64,000 bases of DNA from Mucilaginibacter agri. GTDB lineage: Bacteria > Bacteroidota > Bacteroidia > Sphingobacteriales > Sphingobacteriaceae. The stretch spans positions 248,001-312,000 of the forward strand of contig NZ_WWEO01000045.1 in the NCBI RefSeq assembly GCF_009928685.1, written 5' to 3'. The position numbers and the translations under genes are program-made. Position 1 is the stretch's first letter, and the number at the start of each line of letters is the position of its first letter. Below are positions 26,361 through 35,430 of this stretch, one piece after another. The notes under the pieces were generated by a model, which made no database searches, had not been told where the DNA came from, and saw only the letters and a program-made list of their open reading frames with translations.

Positions 26361-27239
26361 TTAATTAGATTGTTCTACTTGTTGCTTATATATCTGTATA
26401 GATCGAATTAAAGTTGCCACAATTTCGTCCTGTCCGGCGTCTGAGTTAAGATAATCTTCCTCCTTAGGGTTATTAATATATCCCGTTTCAACCAGTACCG
26501 AAGGCATAGCACTATGGCACAAAATTAAAATACTTTGCTCTCGCACACCTTCGCTCGGTCTTCCATCGGTTTCTTTAAATTCATCATTAACAATATCTGC
26601 AAAACGGATACTTTGTTTGCGATACTTATTTTTAAATGCGTTTAGTAAAATCATCTGCGTTGGGTCATTAAAATCAACCCCACTGCCACCTTTAACATCT
26701 TTTTCCTCAAATAAGTTTTCCCTTATTGCTGCAGCTTCTTCTATATCGCCGCCATTTGCGTTGCCGCCACGGTGAAAACCATATACTAGAACCAGTACTC
26801 CGCGTCCGGATTGGTCGGGAACGCGCTTTTTACGGCCATTTACGGTAATAGTCTTATCCGACAATGAATTGCAGTGCAGTGAAATAAAAAGATCGCCTTT
26901 AGCGTCGTTAGCAATGTCAGATCGTTTTTGCCACAGAATATCGTCATCAGTGGTACGTGTCATTACTACTTTAACATCGGGCACATCTTTTTCTATTGCT
27001 TTCTGCAATTTAAAAGCCAATGCCAGCGTTACATTCTTTTCGAGCGAATAAGCGCCATTTGCACCGGCTCTTTTTCCACCATGGCCAGCATCAACAACAA
27101 TTGTTCTAACTTTATATCCGTTGTAAACGGAGCTATCCTTTTTAGTTGTGTCTGGCAAAATTTTAAAAGAAAATAATGGAAGAGAGAACAGTAATACACA
27201 AGTACGGTAAATGAATCTTTTGAATGCTTTATTTTTCAT
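26361..27239 (-). CDS. N-acetylmuramoyl-L-alanine amidase (Amidase_3)
   Basis: A zinc amidase that cuts the bond between muramic acid and the stem peptide. The 292-residue protein has a signal peptide or signal anchor at about 10-27. The catalytic domain contains VDAGHGGKRAGANG (zinc His53), SLHCNS and VETGYINNPKE with the catalytic Glu. There is no SPOR or LysM domain, so targeting must come from partners. It diverges from lptD across a 52-nt gap and precedes the mlaD-like gene. Confidence 0.93.
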   Translation of the reverse strand: MKNKAFKRFIYRTCVLLFSLPLFSFKILPDTTKKDSSVYNGYKVRTIVVDAGHGGKRAGANGAYSLEKNVTLALAFKLQKAIEKDVPDVKVVMTRTTDDDILWQKRSDIANDAKGDLFISLHCNSLSDKTITVNGRKKRVPDQSGRGVLVLVYGFHRGGNANGGDIEEAAAIRENLFEEKDVKGGSGVDFNDPTQMILLNAFKNKYRKQSIRFADIVNDEFKETDGRPSEGVREQSILILCHSAMPSVLVETGYINNPKEEDYLNSDAGQDEIVATLIRSIQIYKQQVEQSN

Positions 27240-27291
27240 TATTTTTGAACGCTGTTATCTTTAACTGCAAAAATACTATTCGAAACTAATT

Positions 27292-30051
27292 TTGAAATTC
27301 GCCAGTCTATTTTTTCTCTTATCACTTGTTATCGCGGCGAATGTATCATTTGCTGCCCCTAATAACGCTTTAAACCGGCATTTATTGGCAATTGATACAA
27401 TTATTAAACGCGATAGCCTACCAAAAGTAAAATCACCCGCAGGTAAAAAAAATCTACCTGCTAAGGGGGCTAAGCCGGCTACCGCAGCTAAAGATACGTC
27501 ATCGAAGTCAAAAGGCAATCTGGAAAATTTAGTTAAATGGACTGCAGAAGACTCCAGCTATGTGGATAAAGAGCGTAATATCATGTATTTATATGGCAGG
27601 GCACGTGTTACTTACGAGGATTTTGAGGTTGATGCCGACTATATACGTGTAAATCAAAAGACCCATGAGATCTTTGCCCGCGGACAAAAGGATCCTAAAA
27701 CGCATCGTTACGTAGGTAGGCCTATTGTTAAGCAAAAGAGTGATAAACCTGCTGCTGCCGATTCTATGTTTTATAATTATGAAACAAAGAAGGCAAAGGT
27801 ATTTAACCCCGCATCTGAGCAAACGGGTAACTTTATATCTGGCGGTGTGGCCAAAAAATTAAACGAAACCGAGGTAGCTTATCACAATGTACTTTACAGT
27901 ACCTGCGATCTGCCTTATCCGGATACGCACTTTGGTATAGTGATCACCAAAGGTATTGCCGAAAAAAATCAGATCGTATCGGGGCCAGCATATCTGGAAA
28001 TAGCCGGAGTGCCATTACCGCTGGCCATTCCGTTCGGATTTTTCCCAAAACCAAATTCAAGGGCGTCGGGTGTTATCCTGCCCACATTTGGAGAGGATGC
28101 CAAGCGTGGTTTCTTCTTACAGAACTTTGGTTACTATGTGGGTATTAATGATAATATCGACTTAACCAATATGGCGTCGGTATATTCAAAAGGATCATAC
28201 GAGTTAAGCACTACCGCGCGATATATCAAAAGATATGCCTATCAGGGTACAGCCAAACTAAGCTACAGCTCAAACAAATATGGTAACCCCGGCGATCCGG
28301 CTACAAAAAGCTATAATATTTTATGGTCGCATGCACAGGATCCTAATGCAAGCCCAGGTTCAATATTCAGTGCCTCGGTAAACGCAGGTTCAAGTAATTA
28401 TTATTCAAATTCGCCCGGCACGCAGAATTATAATTATCAGCAAATGACCCAGGCAACTCTGCATTCCAGCATTGCATATTCTCGTACCTGGGCCGGTACT
28501 CCGTTTAACCTTGCAGTAAGTGCCACACATAGCCAGGATATAGCCAATAAGACCATTAGTATCGAACTACCTTCATTTACTTTCAATATGGCCAGTATAA
28601 GCCCATTTGACTCTAAGGATAGGGTAGGCGAGCAAAAATGGTATCAGAGGCTTACGATAAGCTACAGCTCTACAGGTACCAACAAGGTGGATAATGTACC
28701 GGAAAATAATTTATTTAAAAGCTCCATTACCAAGCGTCTGCAAAGTGGTTTTAAACAAACCATCCCTGTTGGGTTGAACCTTACATTCCTGAAATATTTT
28801 CAGTTTAGTACCAATGCTACTTATAATGAATTTTGGAACTTCCAGACAGTTAATCAACATTATGATCGCTTAAACACCAGTATTACCAGCACAACTTCGA
28901 GCTCAAATCCAAATTTGGTTATAGATACAGCATTTGGCTTTAAAAGAACTGGTCAGTATAATTTAGGAGCATCGCTCTCTACTAAATTGTATGGAACCAT
29001 GAATTTTAAAGGCAAACTTCAGGCTATCAGGCACGTAATGACACCATCGTTCAGTTTTAACTATTCGCCTGACTATACAAATGCGAGTTATAACAAAACC
29101 ATAGTAAGTCAGGTTGCCGTTCCTTACCCATATCAGCTTACCCGTTATTCTACATATGCTAATTCGGCTTATCCCGTAACCGCTACCCCCAAACAGGCGG
29201 GAATAGGTTTTAGTCTCGACAATACGCTCGAAGCAAAGATTCGCCCTAAGGCAACCGATACTTCGCAAACTGCTAAAAAGGTGCAGATATTGCAGGGCTT
29301 CTCTATATCAACGTTTTACAACTTTGCGGCCGACTCATTTAGGTTATCAACTATTTCGTTAACCGGACACACTGCCGTATTTAATCAAAAATTGAATATC
29401 AGTTTTGGCGGTATTTTAGATCCTTACGTGCTTAACGTACGCGACTCGATACAAAATGGGGTAATTGTAAAATATTCAAAGCTTGTTGATCGGTTCACGC
29501 TTCAGGATGGCCATTTGCCGCGCCTTACGAGTTTCTTTGTGTCCGCGAGTATTAACCTCAATTCGAAATCAAAGATGCCTAACAAATTCAATCCGAATTT
29601 GCCGAATAGTATAAATGCCAATACCATGCGGGGGCTAACGCCTGATCAGGCAGAACGGTTGGCATTGGTAAGTCAGGATCAAACCGCATTTGTTGATTTT
29701 AACGTGCCCTGGAACGTAAATTTGAATTATAATTTCACTTACGGGAATACCAATGGTTACCAAACCACTGTGGCGCACACTATACAGGCTAATGGCGATT
29801 TAAACATTACGCCGAAATGGAAGGTTACGGTACAGTCTGACGTGGACATCCGAAAGCAGAAGGTAAGTAATATACAATTTGGCTTTTACCGCGATTTACA
29901 TTGTTGGGACTTATCGATGCAATGGACGCCATTTGGATATTACAAAATGTATAACGTAATGCTTAGGGTTAAGGCGTCAATATTACAGGACCTGAAACTT
30001 AGTAAACGAAACGATTATACAACAAACTCGAGCTACAACCCTTATTATTAG
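27292..30051 (+). CDS. lptD: LptD-like lipopolysaccharide assembly outer membrane protein
   Basis: A 919-residue outer membrane protein. A signal peptide (about 1-21, ending ANVSFAA) is followed by a Lys/Ala/Pro-rich stretch and an OstA-like domain (about 85-260, with NIMYLYGRARVTYEDFEVDADY). A long beta-barrel region rich in Tyr/Ser/Asn fills the rest. LptD inserts lipopolysaccharide into the outer leaflet; assignment as the Bacteroidota LptD is by domain order. The start is TTG at 27292, since no in-frame ATG lies before residue 99 and only TTG gives the signal peptide. Confidence 0.82.
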   Translation: MKFASLFFLLSLVIAANVSFAAPNNALNRHLLAIDTIIKRDSLPKVKSPAGKKNLPAKGAKPATAAKDTSSKSKGNLENLVKWTAEDSSYVDKERNIMYLYGRARVTYEDFEVDADYIRVNQKTHEIFARGQKDPKTHRYVGRPIVKQKSDKPAAADSMFYNYETKKAKVFNPASEQTGNFISGGVAKKLNETEVAYHNVLYSTCDLPYPDTHFGIVITKGIAEKNQIVSGPAYLEIAGVPLPLAIPFGFFPKPNSRASGVILPTFGEDAKRGFFLQNFGYYVGINDNIDLTNMASVYSKGSYELSTTARYIKRYAYQGTAKLSYSSNKYGNPGDPATKSYNILWSHAQDPNASPGSIFSASVNAGSSNYYSNSPGTQNYNYQQMTQATLHSSIAYSRTWAGTPFNLAVSATHSQDIANKTISIELPSFTFNMASISPFDSKDRVGEQKWYQRLTISYSSTGTNKVDNVPENNLFKSSITKRLQSGFKQTIPVGLNLTFLKYFQFSTNATYNEFWNFQTVNQHYDRLNTSITSTTSSSNPNLVIDTAFGFKRTGQYNLGASLSTKLYGTMNFKGKLQAIRHVMTPSFSFNYSPDYTNASYNKTIVSQVAVPYPYQLTRYSTYANSAYPVTATPKQAGIGFSLDNTLEAKIRPKATDTSQTAKKVQILQGFSISTFYNFAADSFRLSTISLTGHTAVFNQKLNISFGGILDPYVLNVRDSIQNGVIVKYSKLVDRFTLQDGHLPRLTSFFVSASINLNSKSKMPNKFNPNLPNSINANTMRGLTPDQAERLALVSQDQTAFVDFNVPWNVNLNYNFTYGNTNGYQTTVAHTIQANGDLNITPKWKVTVQSDVDIRKQKVSNIQFGFYRDLHCWDLSMQWTPFGYYKMYNVMLRVKASILQDLKLSKRNDYTTNSSYNPYY

Positions 30052-30057
30052 AAAAAT

Positions 30058-31302
30058 ATGCTTGCTGAAATTATCACCATAGGAGATGAAATACTGATAG
30101 GGCAGATTGTTGATACCAATTCTGCTTGGATGGCTACACATTTAAATGAAGCTGGCATCCGTGTAAAACAGATCTCATCCATATCGGACGATAAGCAGCA
30201 TATCCTCACGGCTTTGGCAGAAGCGCATCAACGAGCTGATGTTATCCTGATTACAGGCGGCCTTGGGCCAACCAAGGATGACATTACTAAAAAAACGCTG
30301 GCTGAATATTTTGGTGTGGGTTTCCGGATGGATGAGTCGGCGCTCGAAAATGTCAAAAAAATATTTGCCAAATACAACCGCCCGCTGCTTGATGTTAATG
30401 TAAAACAGGCCGAAGTGCCCGAAAATTGTGAGGTAATACCTAACAACAATGGCACCGCGCCGGGTATGTGGTTTGAGCATGAGGGCAAGATTTATGTGTC
30501 GATGCCGGGTGTGCCTTTTGAGATGCAATATATGATGGAGGAAACGGTTACCCCGAAATTGATGCACCGTTTTCAACTACCTAGAGTGATCCATAAAACG
30601 ATACTGACAGTAGGCGAGGGCGAATCATTTTTAGCCGAAAGAATTGCTGATATTGAGAACAGTTTACCGCCAACCATTAAGCTAGCTTATTTGCCAAAAC
30701 TAGGGCAAGTGAGGTTAAGGCTAAGTGGGTACGAAGATAAGGCAGGCGATTTGCAAAAGCAGATTAACCATTATGCCCAATTGCTTATTGAGCGGATTGG
30801 CAAGGTTGTAGTTACCGACCAGGATGTGCCACTGGAGAAAGCTATTTTAAATAAAATGGCCGTTAAAGGTCTTACACTTTCTGTTGCGGAAAGTTGCACA
30901 GGTGGGTACATCTCTCATTTATTTACCCAACATGCCGGTTCATCTGAAGTATTTTTTGGTGGGGCAGTATCCTATTCGTATGAGTTAAAAGAAAGCCTTT
31001 TGGGTGTTAAGAATGAAACCTTATGGCAACATGGGGCTGTGAGTGAGCCCACGGTTATTGAAATGGTTGAAGGGGCGCTCGCTAACTTCAAATCTGATTA
31101 TGCAATTGCCGTTACCGGTATTGCCGGGCCAGGTGGAGGTTTACCCGATAAGCCTGTGGGTACGGTTTGGATAGGCGTGGCCAGTGGTGGTAAAACTATG
31201 GTTAAAAAGCATACTTTTGGTAGCAAGAGATTACAAAATATCGAAAGAACGGCTATCGCGGCTTTAGGGATGTTAAATACTTTATTAACAGAACTTGATT
31301 AA
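30058..31302 (+). CDS. cinA: CinA-family nicotinamide-nucleotide amidohydrolase
   Basis: A 414-residue two-domain protein. The N-terminal molybdopterin-binding-like domain (about 1-170) has IGDEILIGQIVDTNS and ITGGLGPTKDD. The C-terminal PncC domain (about 260-410) has VAESCTGGYISHLFT and VTGIAGPGGG. The C-terminal domain deamidates nicotinamide mononucleotide, and the N-terminal one acts on ADP-ribose compounds in studied members. It starts 6 nt after lptD, so the genes are probably co-transcribed though functionally unrelated. Confidence 0.95.
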   Translation: MLAEIITIGDEILIGQIVDTNSAWMATHLNEAGIRVKQISSISDDKQHILTALAEAHQRADVILITGGLGPTKDDITKKTLAEYFGVGFRMDESALENVKKIFAKYNRPLLDVNVKQAEVPENCEVIPNNNGTAPGMWFEHEGKIYVSMPGVPFEMQYMMEETVTPKLMHRFQLPRVIHKTILTVGEGESFLAERIADIENSLPPTIKLAYLPKLGQVRLRLSGYEDKAGDLQKQINHYAQLLIERIGKVVVTDQDVPLEKAILNKMAVKGLTLSVAESCTGGYISHLFTQHAGSSEVFFGGAVSYSYELKESLLGVKNETLWQHGAVSEPTVIEMVEGALANFKSDYAIAVTGIAGPGGGLPDKPVGTVWIGVASGGKTMVKKHTFGSKRLQNIERTAIAALGMLNTLLTELD

Positions 31303-31318
31303 TAGCCCCGAAATAGTT

Positions 31319-31326
31319 TAATTTTG
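31319..31326 (+). promoter_or_regulatory. promoter before the E2 acyltransferase gene
   Basis: TAATTTTG matches TAnnTTTG. A TTG at 31295-31297 lies 21 nt upstream, a fitting -33 element. The ATG is 25 nt downstream, with an AGGAAAG ribosome-binding stretch in between. Confidence 0.55.
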
Positions 31327-31351
31327 ACTCATTAATAATAGGAAAGCATCT

Positions 31352-32953
31352 ATGTCTAACTATCAGTTGTTGCTGCCAAAAATGGGCGAAAGCGTAGCGG
31401 AAGCAACCATTATAAAGTGGTTAAAGAACCCTGGCGATTATATCGAAGCAGATGAAGCGGTTTTAGAAATAGCTACCGATAAGGTAGATTCTGAAGTGCC
31501 TTCGCCTGTGGCAGGTAAATTAACCGAGCAACTTTTCCGTGTTGATGATGTAGTACAGGTGGGTTCGCCCATTGCACTGATACAAGTTGAATCGCCCAAT
31601 GGCGTTAGTGCACCCGAGCCCGCCAAGGCAGCACCGGTTGCTACGCCGGCTCCACAACCTGCCGCTTCAGAACAAACAACATCTAATATTCCTGGCATCG
31701 ATCAGCTGGAAAACAGATCTGCAGCATCAGCACAAAAGCCGTTGCAAACCGGCGGCAGCCAATCTAATAAGTTTTATTCGCCTTTGGTAAAAAGTATTGC
31801 CGCACAAGAAGGTATTACTATAGCCCAACTGGACACTATTGTGGGTACAGGAGCCGAAGGTCGCCTTACCAAAGAAGATCTGCTAGCCTATCTGCAAAAC
31901 AAGAATGGCAGCACGTCACAAGCGGCAGTTACAATTCCACAACCTTTAACTCAACAACAACCAGCGCAGCAGCAATACCAACCGCCTGTGCAACAAACAG
32001 AGCAACCCCAAGCAACGCAGCAAGTTGCGCAGCCTTATGGCGCGCCGGTTCAACAACCGTATCCGCAACAGTTTATGCCGCCTCCGGGGTATCCGCAAAT
32101 GCCTTACATGGTGTTTCAGCAAATACCACAACCTGTGTATTATGCAGTGCCGGGCTATCCGCAACCATATCCGGTTCAGCCCGAAGCTCAACAACCGCAA
32201 CCACTGGCGCAACCTGCAAATAAACCTGCTGTTTCTTTAAGTGCAGGTGATGAGATTGTGGAGATGGATCGTATGCGAAAGCTAATTGCAGAGCATATGG
32301 TAAACAGCAAGCAAACTGCGCCGCATGTTACATCATTTATAGAGGCCGACGTTACTAACCTGGTACAATGGCGCGATAAGAATAAACAGCAGTTTGAAAC
32401 GCGCTACGGCGAAAAGTTAACCTTTACTCCAATCTTTGTAGAGGCGGTAGCCAATGCAATTAAGGCCATGCCGATGATCAATGTATCGGTTAGCGGCACG
32501 CAGATCATCAAACGTAAAAATATTAATATAGGCATGGCTACTGCTTTGCCAACCGGTAATCTAATTGTTCCGGTTATACGTAACGCTGACGGGCTTAATT
32601 TACCCGCATTAGCAAAATCTGTTAACGACCTGGCCAACCGCGCGCGCAACAATAAATTGCAGCCCGATGAAGTTAAAGATGGCACTTTCACCATTACCAA
32701 CGTCGGTACGTTTGGCAATGTAATGGGCACGCCGATAATTAACCAGCCTCAGGTAGCTATACTAGCACTTGGCGCTATCAAGAAAAAGCCGGCCGTAGTA
32801 GAAACGCCTTCAGGAGATGTAATTGCTATCCGACATATGATGTTCCTGTCCTTATCTTACGATCATCGTGTTGTGGATGGATCACTAGGTGGATCATTCA
32901 TTAAAAAAGTAACCGACTATCTGGAAAGTTGGGACGTTAATAGAGAAGCGTAA
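31352..32953 (+). CDS. dihydrolipoamide acyltransferase (E2 of a 2-oxo acid dehydrogenase)
   Basis: Core enzyme of a 2-oxoacid dehydrogenase complex. Domains in order: one lipoyl domain (about 1-80, lipoyl Lys44 in ATDKVDSE), an Ala/Pro linker, an E3/E1-binding domain (about 143-180, SPLVKSIAAQEGI), a very Pro/Gln/Tyr-rich linker (about 195-290) and the catalytic domain (about 300-533, with SYDHRVVDGSLGG near the end). The E2 could belong to a branched-chain or pyruvate complex; no E1 or E3 gene is adjacent. The long PQ-rich linker is unusual. It converges with the DUF1579 gene, with 2 nt between stops. Confidence 0.93.
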   Translation: MSNYQLLLPKMGESVAEATIIKWLKNPGDYIEADEAVLEIATDKVDSEVPSPVAGKLTEQLFRVDDVVQVGSPIALIQVESPNGVSAPEPAKAAPVATPAPQPAASEQTTSNIPGIDQLENRSAASAQKPLQTGGSQSNKFYSPLVKSIAAQEGITIAQLDTIVGTGAEGRLTKEDLLAYLQNKNGSTSQAAVTIPQPLTQQQPAQQQYQPPVQQTEQPQATQQVAQPYGAPVQQPYPQQFMPPPGYPQMPYMVFQQIPQPVYYAVPGYPQPYPVQPEAQQPQPLAQPANKPAVSLSAGDEIVEMDRMRKLIAEHMVNSKQTAPHVTSFIEADVTNLVQWRDKNKQQFETRYGEKLTFTPIFVEAVANAIKAMPMINVSVSGTQIIKRKNINIGMATALPTGNLIVPVIRNADGLNLPALAKSVNDLANRARNNKLQPDEVKDGTFTITNVGTFGNVMGTPIINQPQVAILALGAIKKKPAVVETPSGDVIAIRHMMFLSLSYDHRVVDGSLGGSFIKKVTDYLESWDVNREA

Positions 32954-32955
32954 TA

Positions 32956-33576
32956 TCATTTAATCCGGTTGTAGTCTAACTCGCGCACTTTGATATCTTT
33001 TCCATTATTGATCTCGAAGTACTCTTCTTTGTAGTGATCTTGATCGATTACGGTCAATACGCGTTTGTTATTAACTAAAGCACCCGGTGTCAATAAATCA
33101 TCCCAGATAAAGGTAAATTGCTTTTTATCTGGGTTATAATCGCCGGTTTGCTCCTGAATATCGCTGCCGATGTGGTTATTGATACTAGTCATCACAAATT
33201 TTTTGCGCGGGTTATCATAGCCTTCTATTTGCATGCTTTGGTAATTGTCTTCTTTCATTTGCCCGTTGGCAACCGGAACGCTTAGCTTACCGCCGGTGAG
33301 CTCCACCAAGAAGAACCGTCCACTGTAAATAGCTTTACGGGTCAAAGTACCTTTAACGAAAGCCAGCTTCGCATCCTGAAAGTTCCAATTGCCCACCAAC
33401 TGCGCAAGAAGCAGGTGATTTGCGCCTGGCGCCGAAAGACTTAACATCTGCTCCATAGGATCGGGCTGCTTTGCATCATTCTGTGCAAATGCATCGATAC
33501 GGACCGTAAATACGACTGCAGTAATTAAAATGGCTGTCTTGAAAAAGATACTGTACTTGGTTTTCTTATTTTTCAT
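32956..33576 (-). CDS. secreted DUF1579-like protein
   Basis: A 206-residue protein with a signal peptide (about 1-31, ending DAFAQ). The mature part resembles DUF1579: MLSLSAPGANHLLLAQLVGNW at its start, then a lipocalin-like beta-rich fold with FVMTSINNHIGSD and EEYFEINNG. The function of the family is unknown. It is expected in the periplasm. No partner gene is obvious: its neighbours are the convergent E2 gene and the upstream glycan cassette, separated by a terminator. Confidence 0.75.
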   Translation of the reverse strand: MKNKKTKYSIFFKTAILITAVVFTVRIDAFAQNDAKQPDPMEQMLSLSAPGANHLLLAQLVGNWNFQDAKLAFVKGTLTRKAIYSGRFFLVELTGGKLSVPVANGQMKEDNYQSMQIEGYDNPRKKFVMTSINNHIGSDIQEQTGDYNPDKKQFTFIWDDLLTPGALVNNKRVLTVIDQDHYKEEYFEINNGKDIKVRELDYNRIK

Positions 33577-33667
33577 AACCTATGTTGCTAATTACTAAGA
33601 TACAAGGTATCAATCAACTACGTGTTCATGTTAGTCGATTGTTCATTAATGAGAAAGTGCTTTACAC

Positions 33668-33700
33668 AAGAAAGGCCTTCCAAATTGGAAAGCCTTTCTT
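33668..33700. terminator. terminator after the glycan cassette
   Basis: AAGAAAGGC pairs with GCCTTTCTT and TTCCAA with TTGGAA, with one C/A mismatch between them and a three-base A-rich loop. It lies 2 nt after the deacetylase stop on the minus strand. Confidence 0.85.
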
Positions 33701-33701
33701 G

Positions 33702-34493
33702 TTATTTTTCTGATTCTATTTGTATCTTCTTCACAAAATTATCTGTTCTGTCAAAGACATAACCTTTGCTTTGAGCCCAGGCTATAAAATCAGTCAACCG
33801 TTTTACAAAAGCATCACCAGTATTTTTGGTTACATATCCCGGGAAGCCATATTTTTCGGGCTTATTCAGATCCGTAAATTCCCATGGGTGAAAATAAAGG
33901 TTAAGGTAACCATCTTTACGGTGCGTTGTCTTGCTAAACCATTTCAACAAACCCATGGGCAAGTTATGAAAGCTTAGCCAGAACAATGGAAATCTGATTA
34001 AAGGCGACACCGAAGATGGTAATTGCAATACATTCTGATAGTAAAACCAACGGCGCGGCTTGCTAAAGTTATTATACCTGCCCGGCAACCAGGTTGGATT
34101 AATAGACGAATTATATACGTAACCTGCTTTTTCAATCTCCTTTTCATCAACCGGCATCATACGTGCCATACGGTAACCAATTACCGGTTTGCCTGTCAGT
34201 TCCTCGAGCTTGAGTTTGGATTGAATCAGATGCTCTGGTTTAAAGTCGGAATGGTAATACCCGTGCGAAGCAACTTCGTGTCCTTGCGCAATAATGTCAT
34301 TAATTACTTCGGGCTTATGCTGCGCGTAATTGGCTGTGCAGTAAAACGTAGCTTTAACTCCAGCTTGTTTCAGGATATTCAGAATTTTGTTAGTGCCTTC
34401 CGTTGATACGGCTAATTGCTCGGGAAACGACAATTCTTTGTTGTATTCAAACGGCATATCGAATTCTTCGATATCAAAACTTAACAGTATCAT
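33702..34493 (-). CDS. polysaccharide deacetylase (NodB-like)
   Basis: A 263-residue NodB-homology carbohydrate esterase. The catalytic start reads SFDIEEFDMP (metal and base Asp), and the metal pair is in GHEVASHGYYHSDF. It should remove an acetyl group from an N-acetylated sugar. No signal peptide is visible, so it probably acts in the cytoplasm, perhaps on a lipid-linked sugar. Its first 20 nt overlap the end of the GT2 gene, suggesting coupled translation and a common substrate. Confidence 0.88.
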   Translation of the reverse strand: MILLSFDIEEFDMPFEYNKELSFPEQLAVSTEGTNKILNILKQAGVKATFYCTANYAQHKPEVINDIIAQGHEVASHGYYHSDFKPEHLIQSKLKLEELTGKPVIGYRMARMMPVDEKEIEKAGYVYNSSINPTWLPGRYNNFSKPRRWFYYQNVLQLPSSVSPLIRFPLFWLSFHNLPMGLLKWFSKTTHRKDGYLNLYFHPWEFTDLNKPEKYGFPGYVTKNTGDAFVKRLTDFIAWAQSKGYVFDRTDNFVKKIQIESEK

Positions 34494-35430
34494 TATTATT
34501 TACACGTAGTAGGTTAGTAGATCTGATAATATAATTTGGCCGTTGTTTACTCTGCATAAACAACTTGCCGAGGTACATGCCTATAATACCTAACACCATT
34601 AATTGTACCCCACCAAAAAACACAATGGTAGCCAAAATAGACGACCACCCTGAAACCACATGTCCAGTGAAATAACTAATTAGGATATAAGGGATGTACA
34701 AAATAGCCAGCAGGGAAAAGAAAAGCCCAATGCCTGTAGCAATGTAAAGCGGCCTTACGCTGAACGCGGTAATACCCTGAACAGCAAATTTCACCATCTT
34801 TTTTATGGTGTATTTGCTTTTGCCAGAGAAGCGTGCTTCTGCCTGATAATATATGGCGTATTGTTTAAAGCCCAGCCATTTAATAAGGCCACGCATAAAC
34901 AAGCCATTTTCATTTAAAGTGTTCAACACATTGGCGACTTTGCGGTCGATTAAGCGAAAATCAGCGGTGCCTTTTTCCAGTTTGGTGTCAGACAGGGAAT
35001 TAATCATGCTGTAAAACAGATCGGACGACTTGGTTTTGAAAATGGTAGCTTCATCCTGATATTCGCGGCAAGTGTACACCACGTCGTAACCTTCTTCCCA
35101 TTTCTGCATAAACTGCGGAATCATTTCGGGCGGATGCTGCATATCGCCATCCATGCTGATAATGCAATCGCCATCGGCATAATCATAGCCGGCCTTAAGT
35201 GCGTTCTGATGGCCGAAATTGCGCGACAACTCTAAATAATATACATTGCTATCCAGATCGCTGATGGACCTGAGCTTTTCAATGGTACCGTCGGAACTGC
35301 CGTCGTCCACAAAAATAACTTCGTAAGTGTAAGGCAATTGTTTCAGGACACTCATAAGCCGGCTCGCTAAAACCTCGATATTGCCAACTTCGTTAAAAGA
35401 GGGTATTACAACTGAAATCTTCTTCTTCAT
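34474..35430 (-). CDS. GT2 glycosyltransferase, polyprenyl-phosphate sugar type
   Basis: A 318-residue inverting glycosyltransferase of the DPM1/ArnC/GtrB kind. The GT-A domain has VIPSFNEVGNIEVL, VDDGSSDGT and a D-x-D in SMDGDMQHPPE. Two membrane helices follow near residues 230-255 and 268-295. Such enzymes move a sugar from a nucleotide to undecaprenyl phosphate on the inner face of the membrane. The start overlaps the GT87-like gene by 4 nt and the end overlaps the deacetylase gene by 20 nt. Confidence 0.92.
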   Translation of the reverse strand: MKKKISVVIPSFNEVGNIEVLASRLMSVLKQLPYTYEVIFVDDGSSDGTIEKLRSISDLDSNVYYLELSRNFGHQNALKAGYDYADGDCIISMDGDMQHPPEMIPQFMQKWEEGYDVVYTCREYQDEATIFKTKSSDLFYSMINSLSDTKLEKGTADFRLIDRKVANVLNTLNENGLFMRGLIKWLGFKQYAIYYQAEARFSGKSKYTIKKMVKFAVQGITAFSVRPLYIATGIGLFFSLLAILYIPYILISYFTGHVVSGWSSILATIVFFGGVQLMVLGIIGMYLGKLFMQSKQRPNYIIRSTNLLRVNNNDTVKF

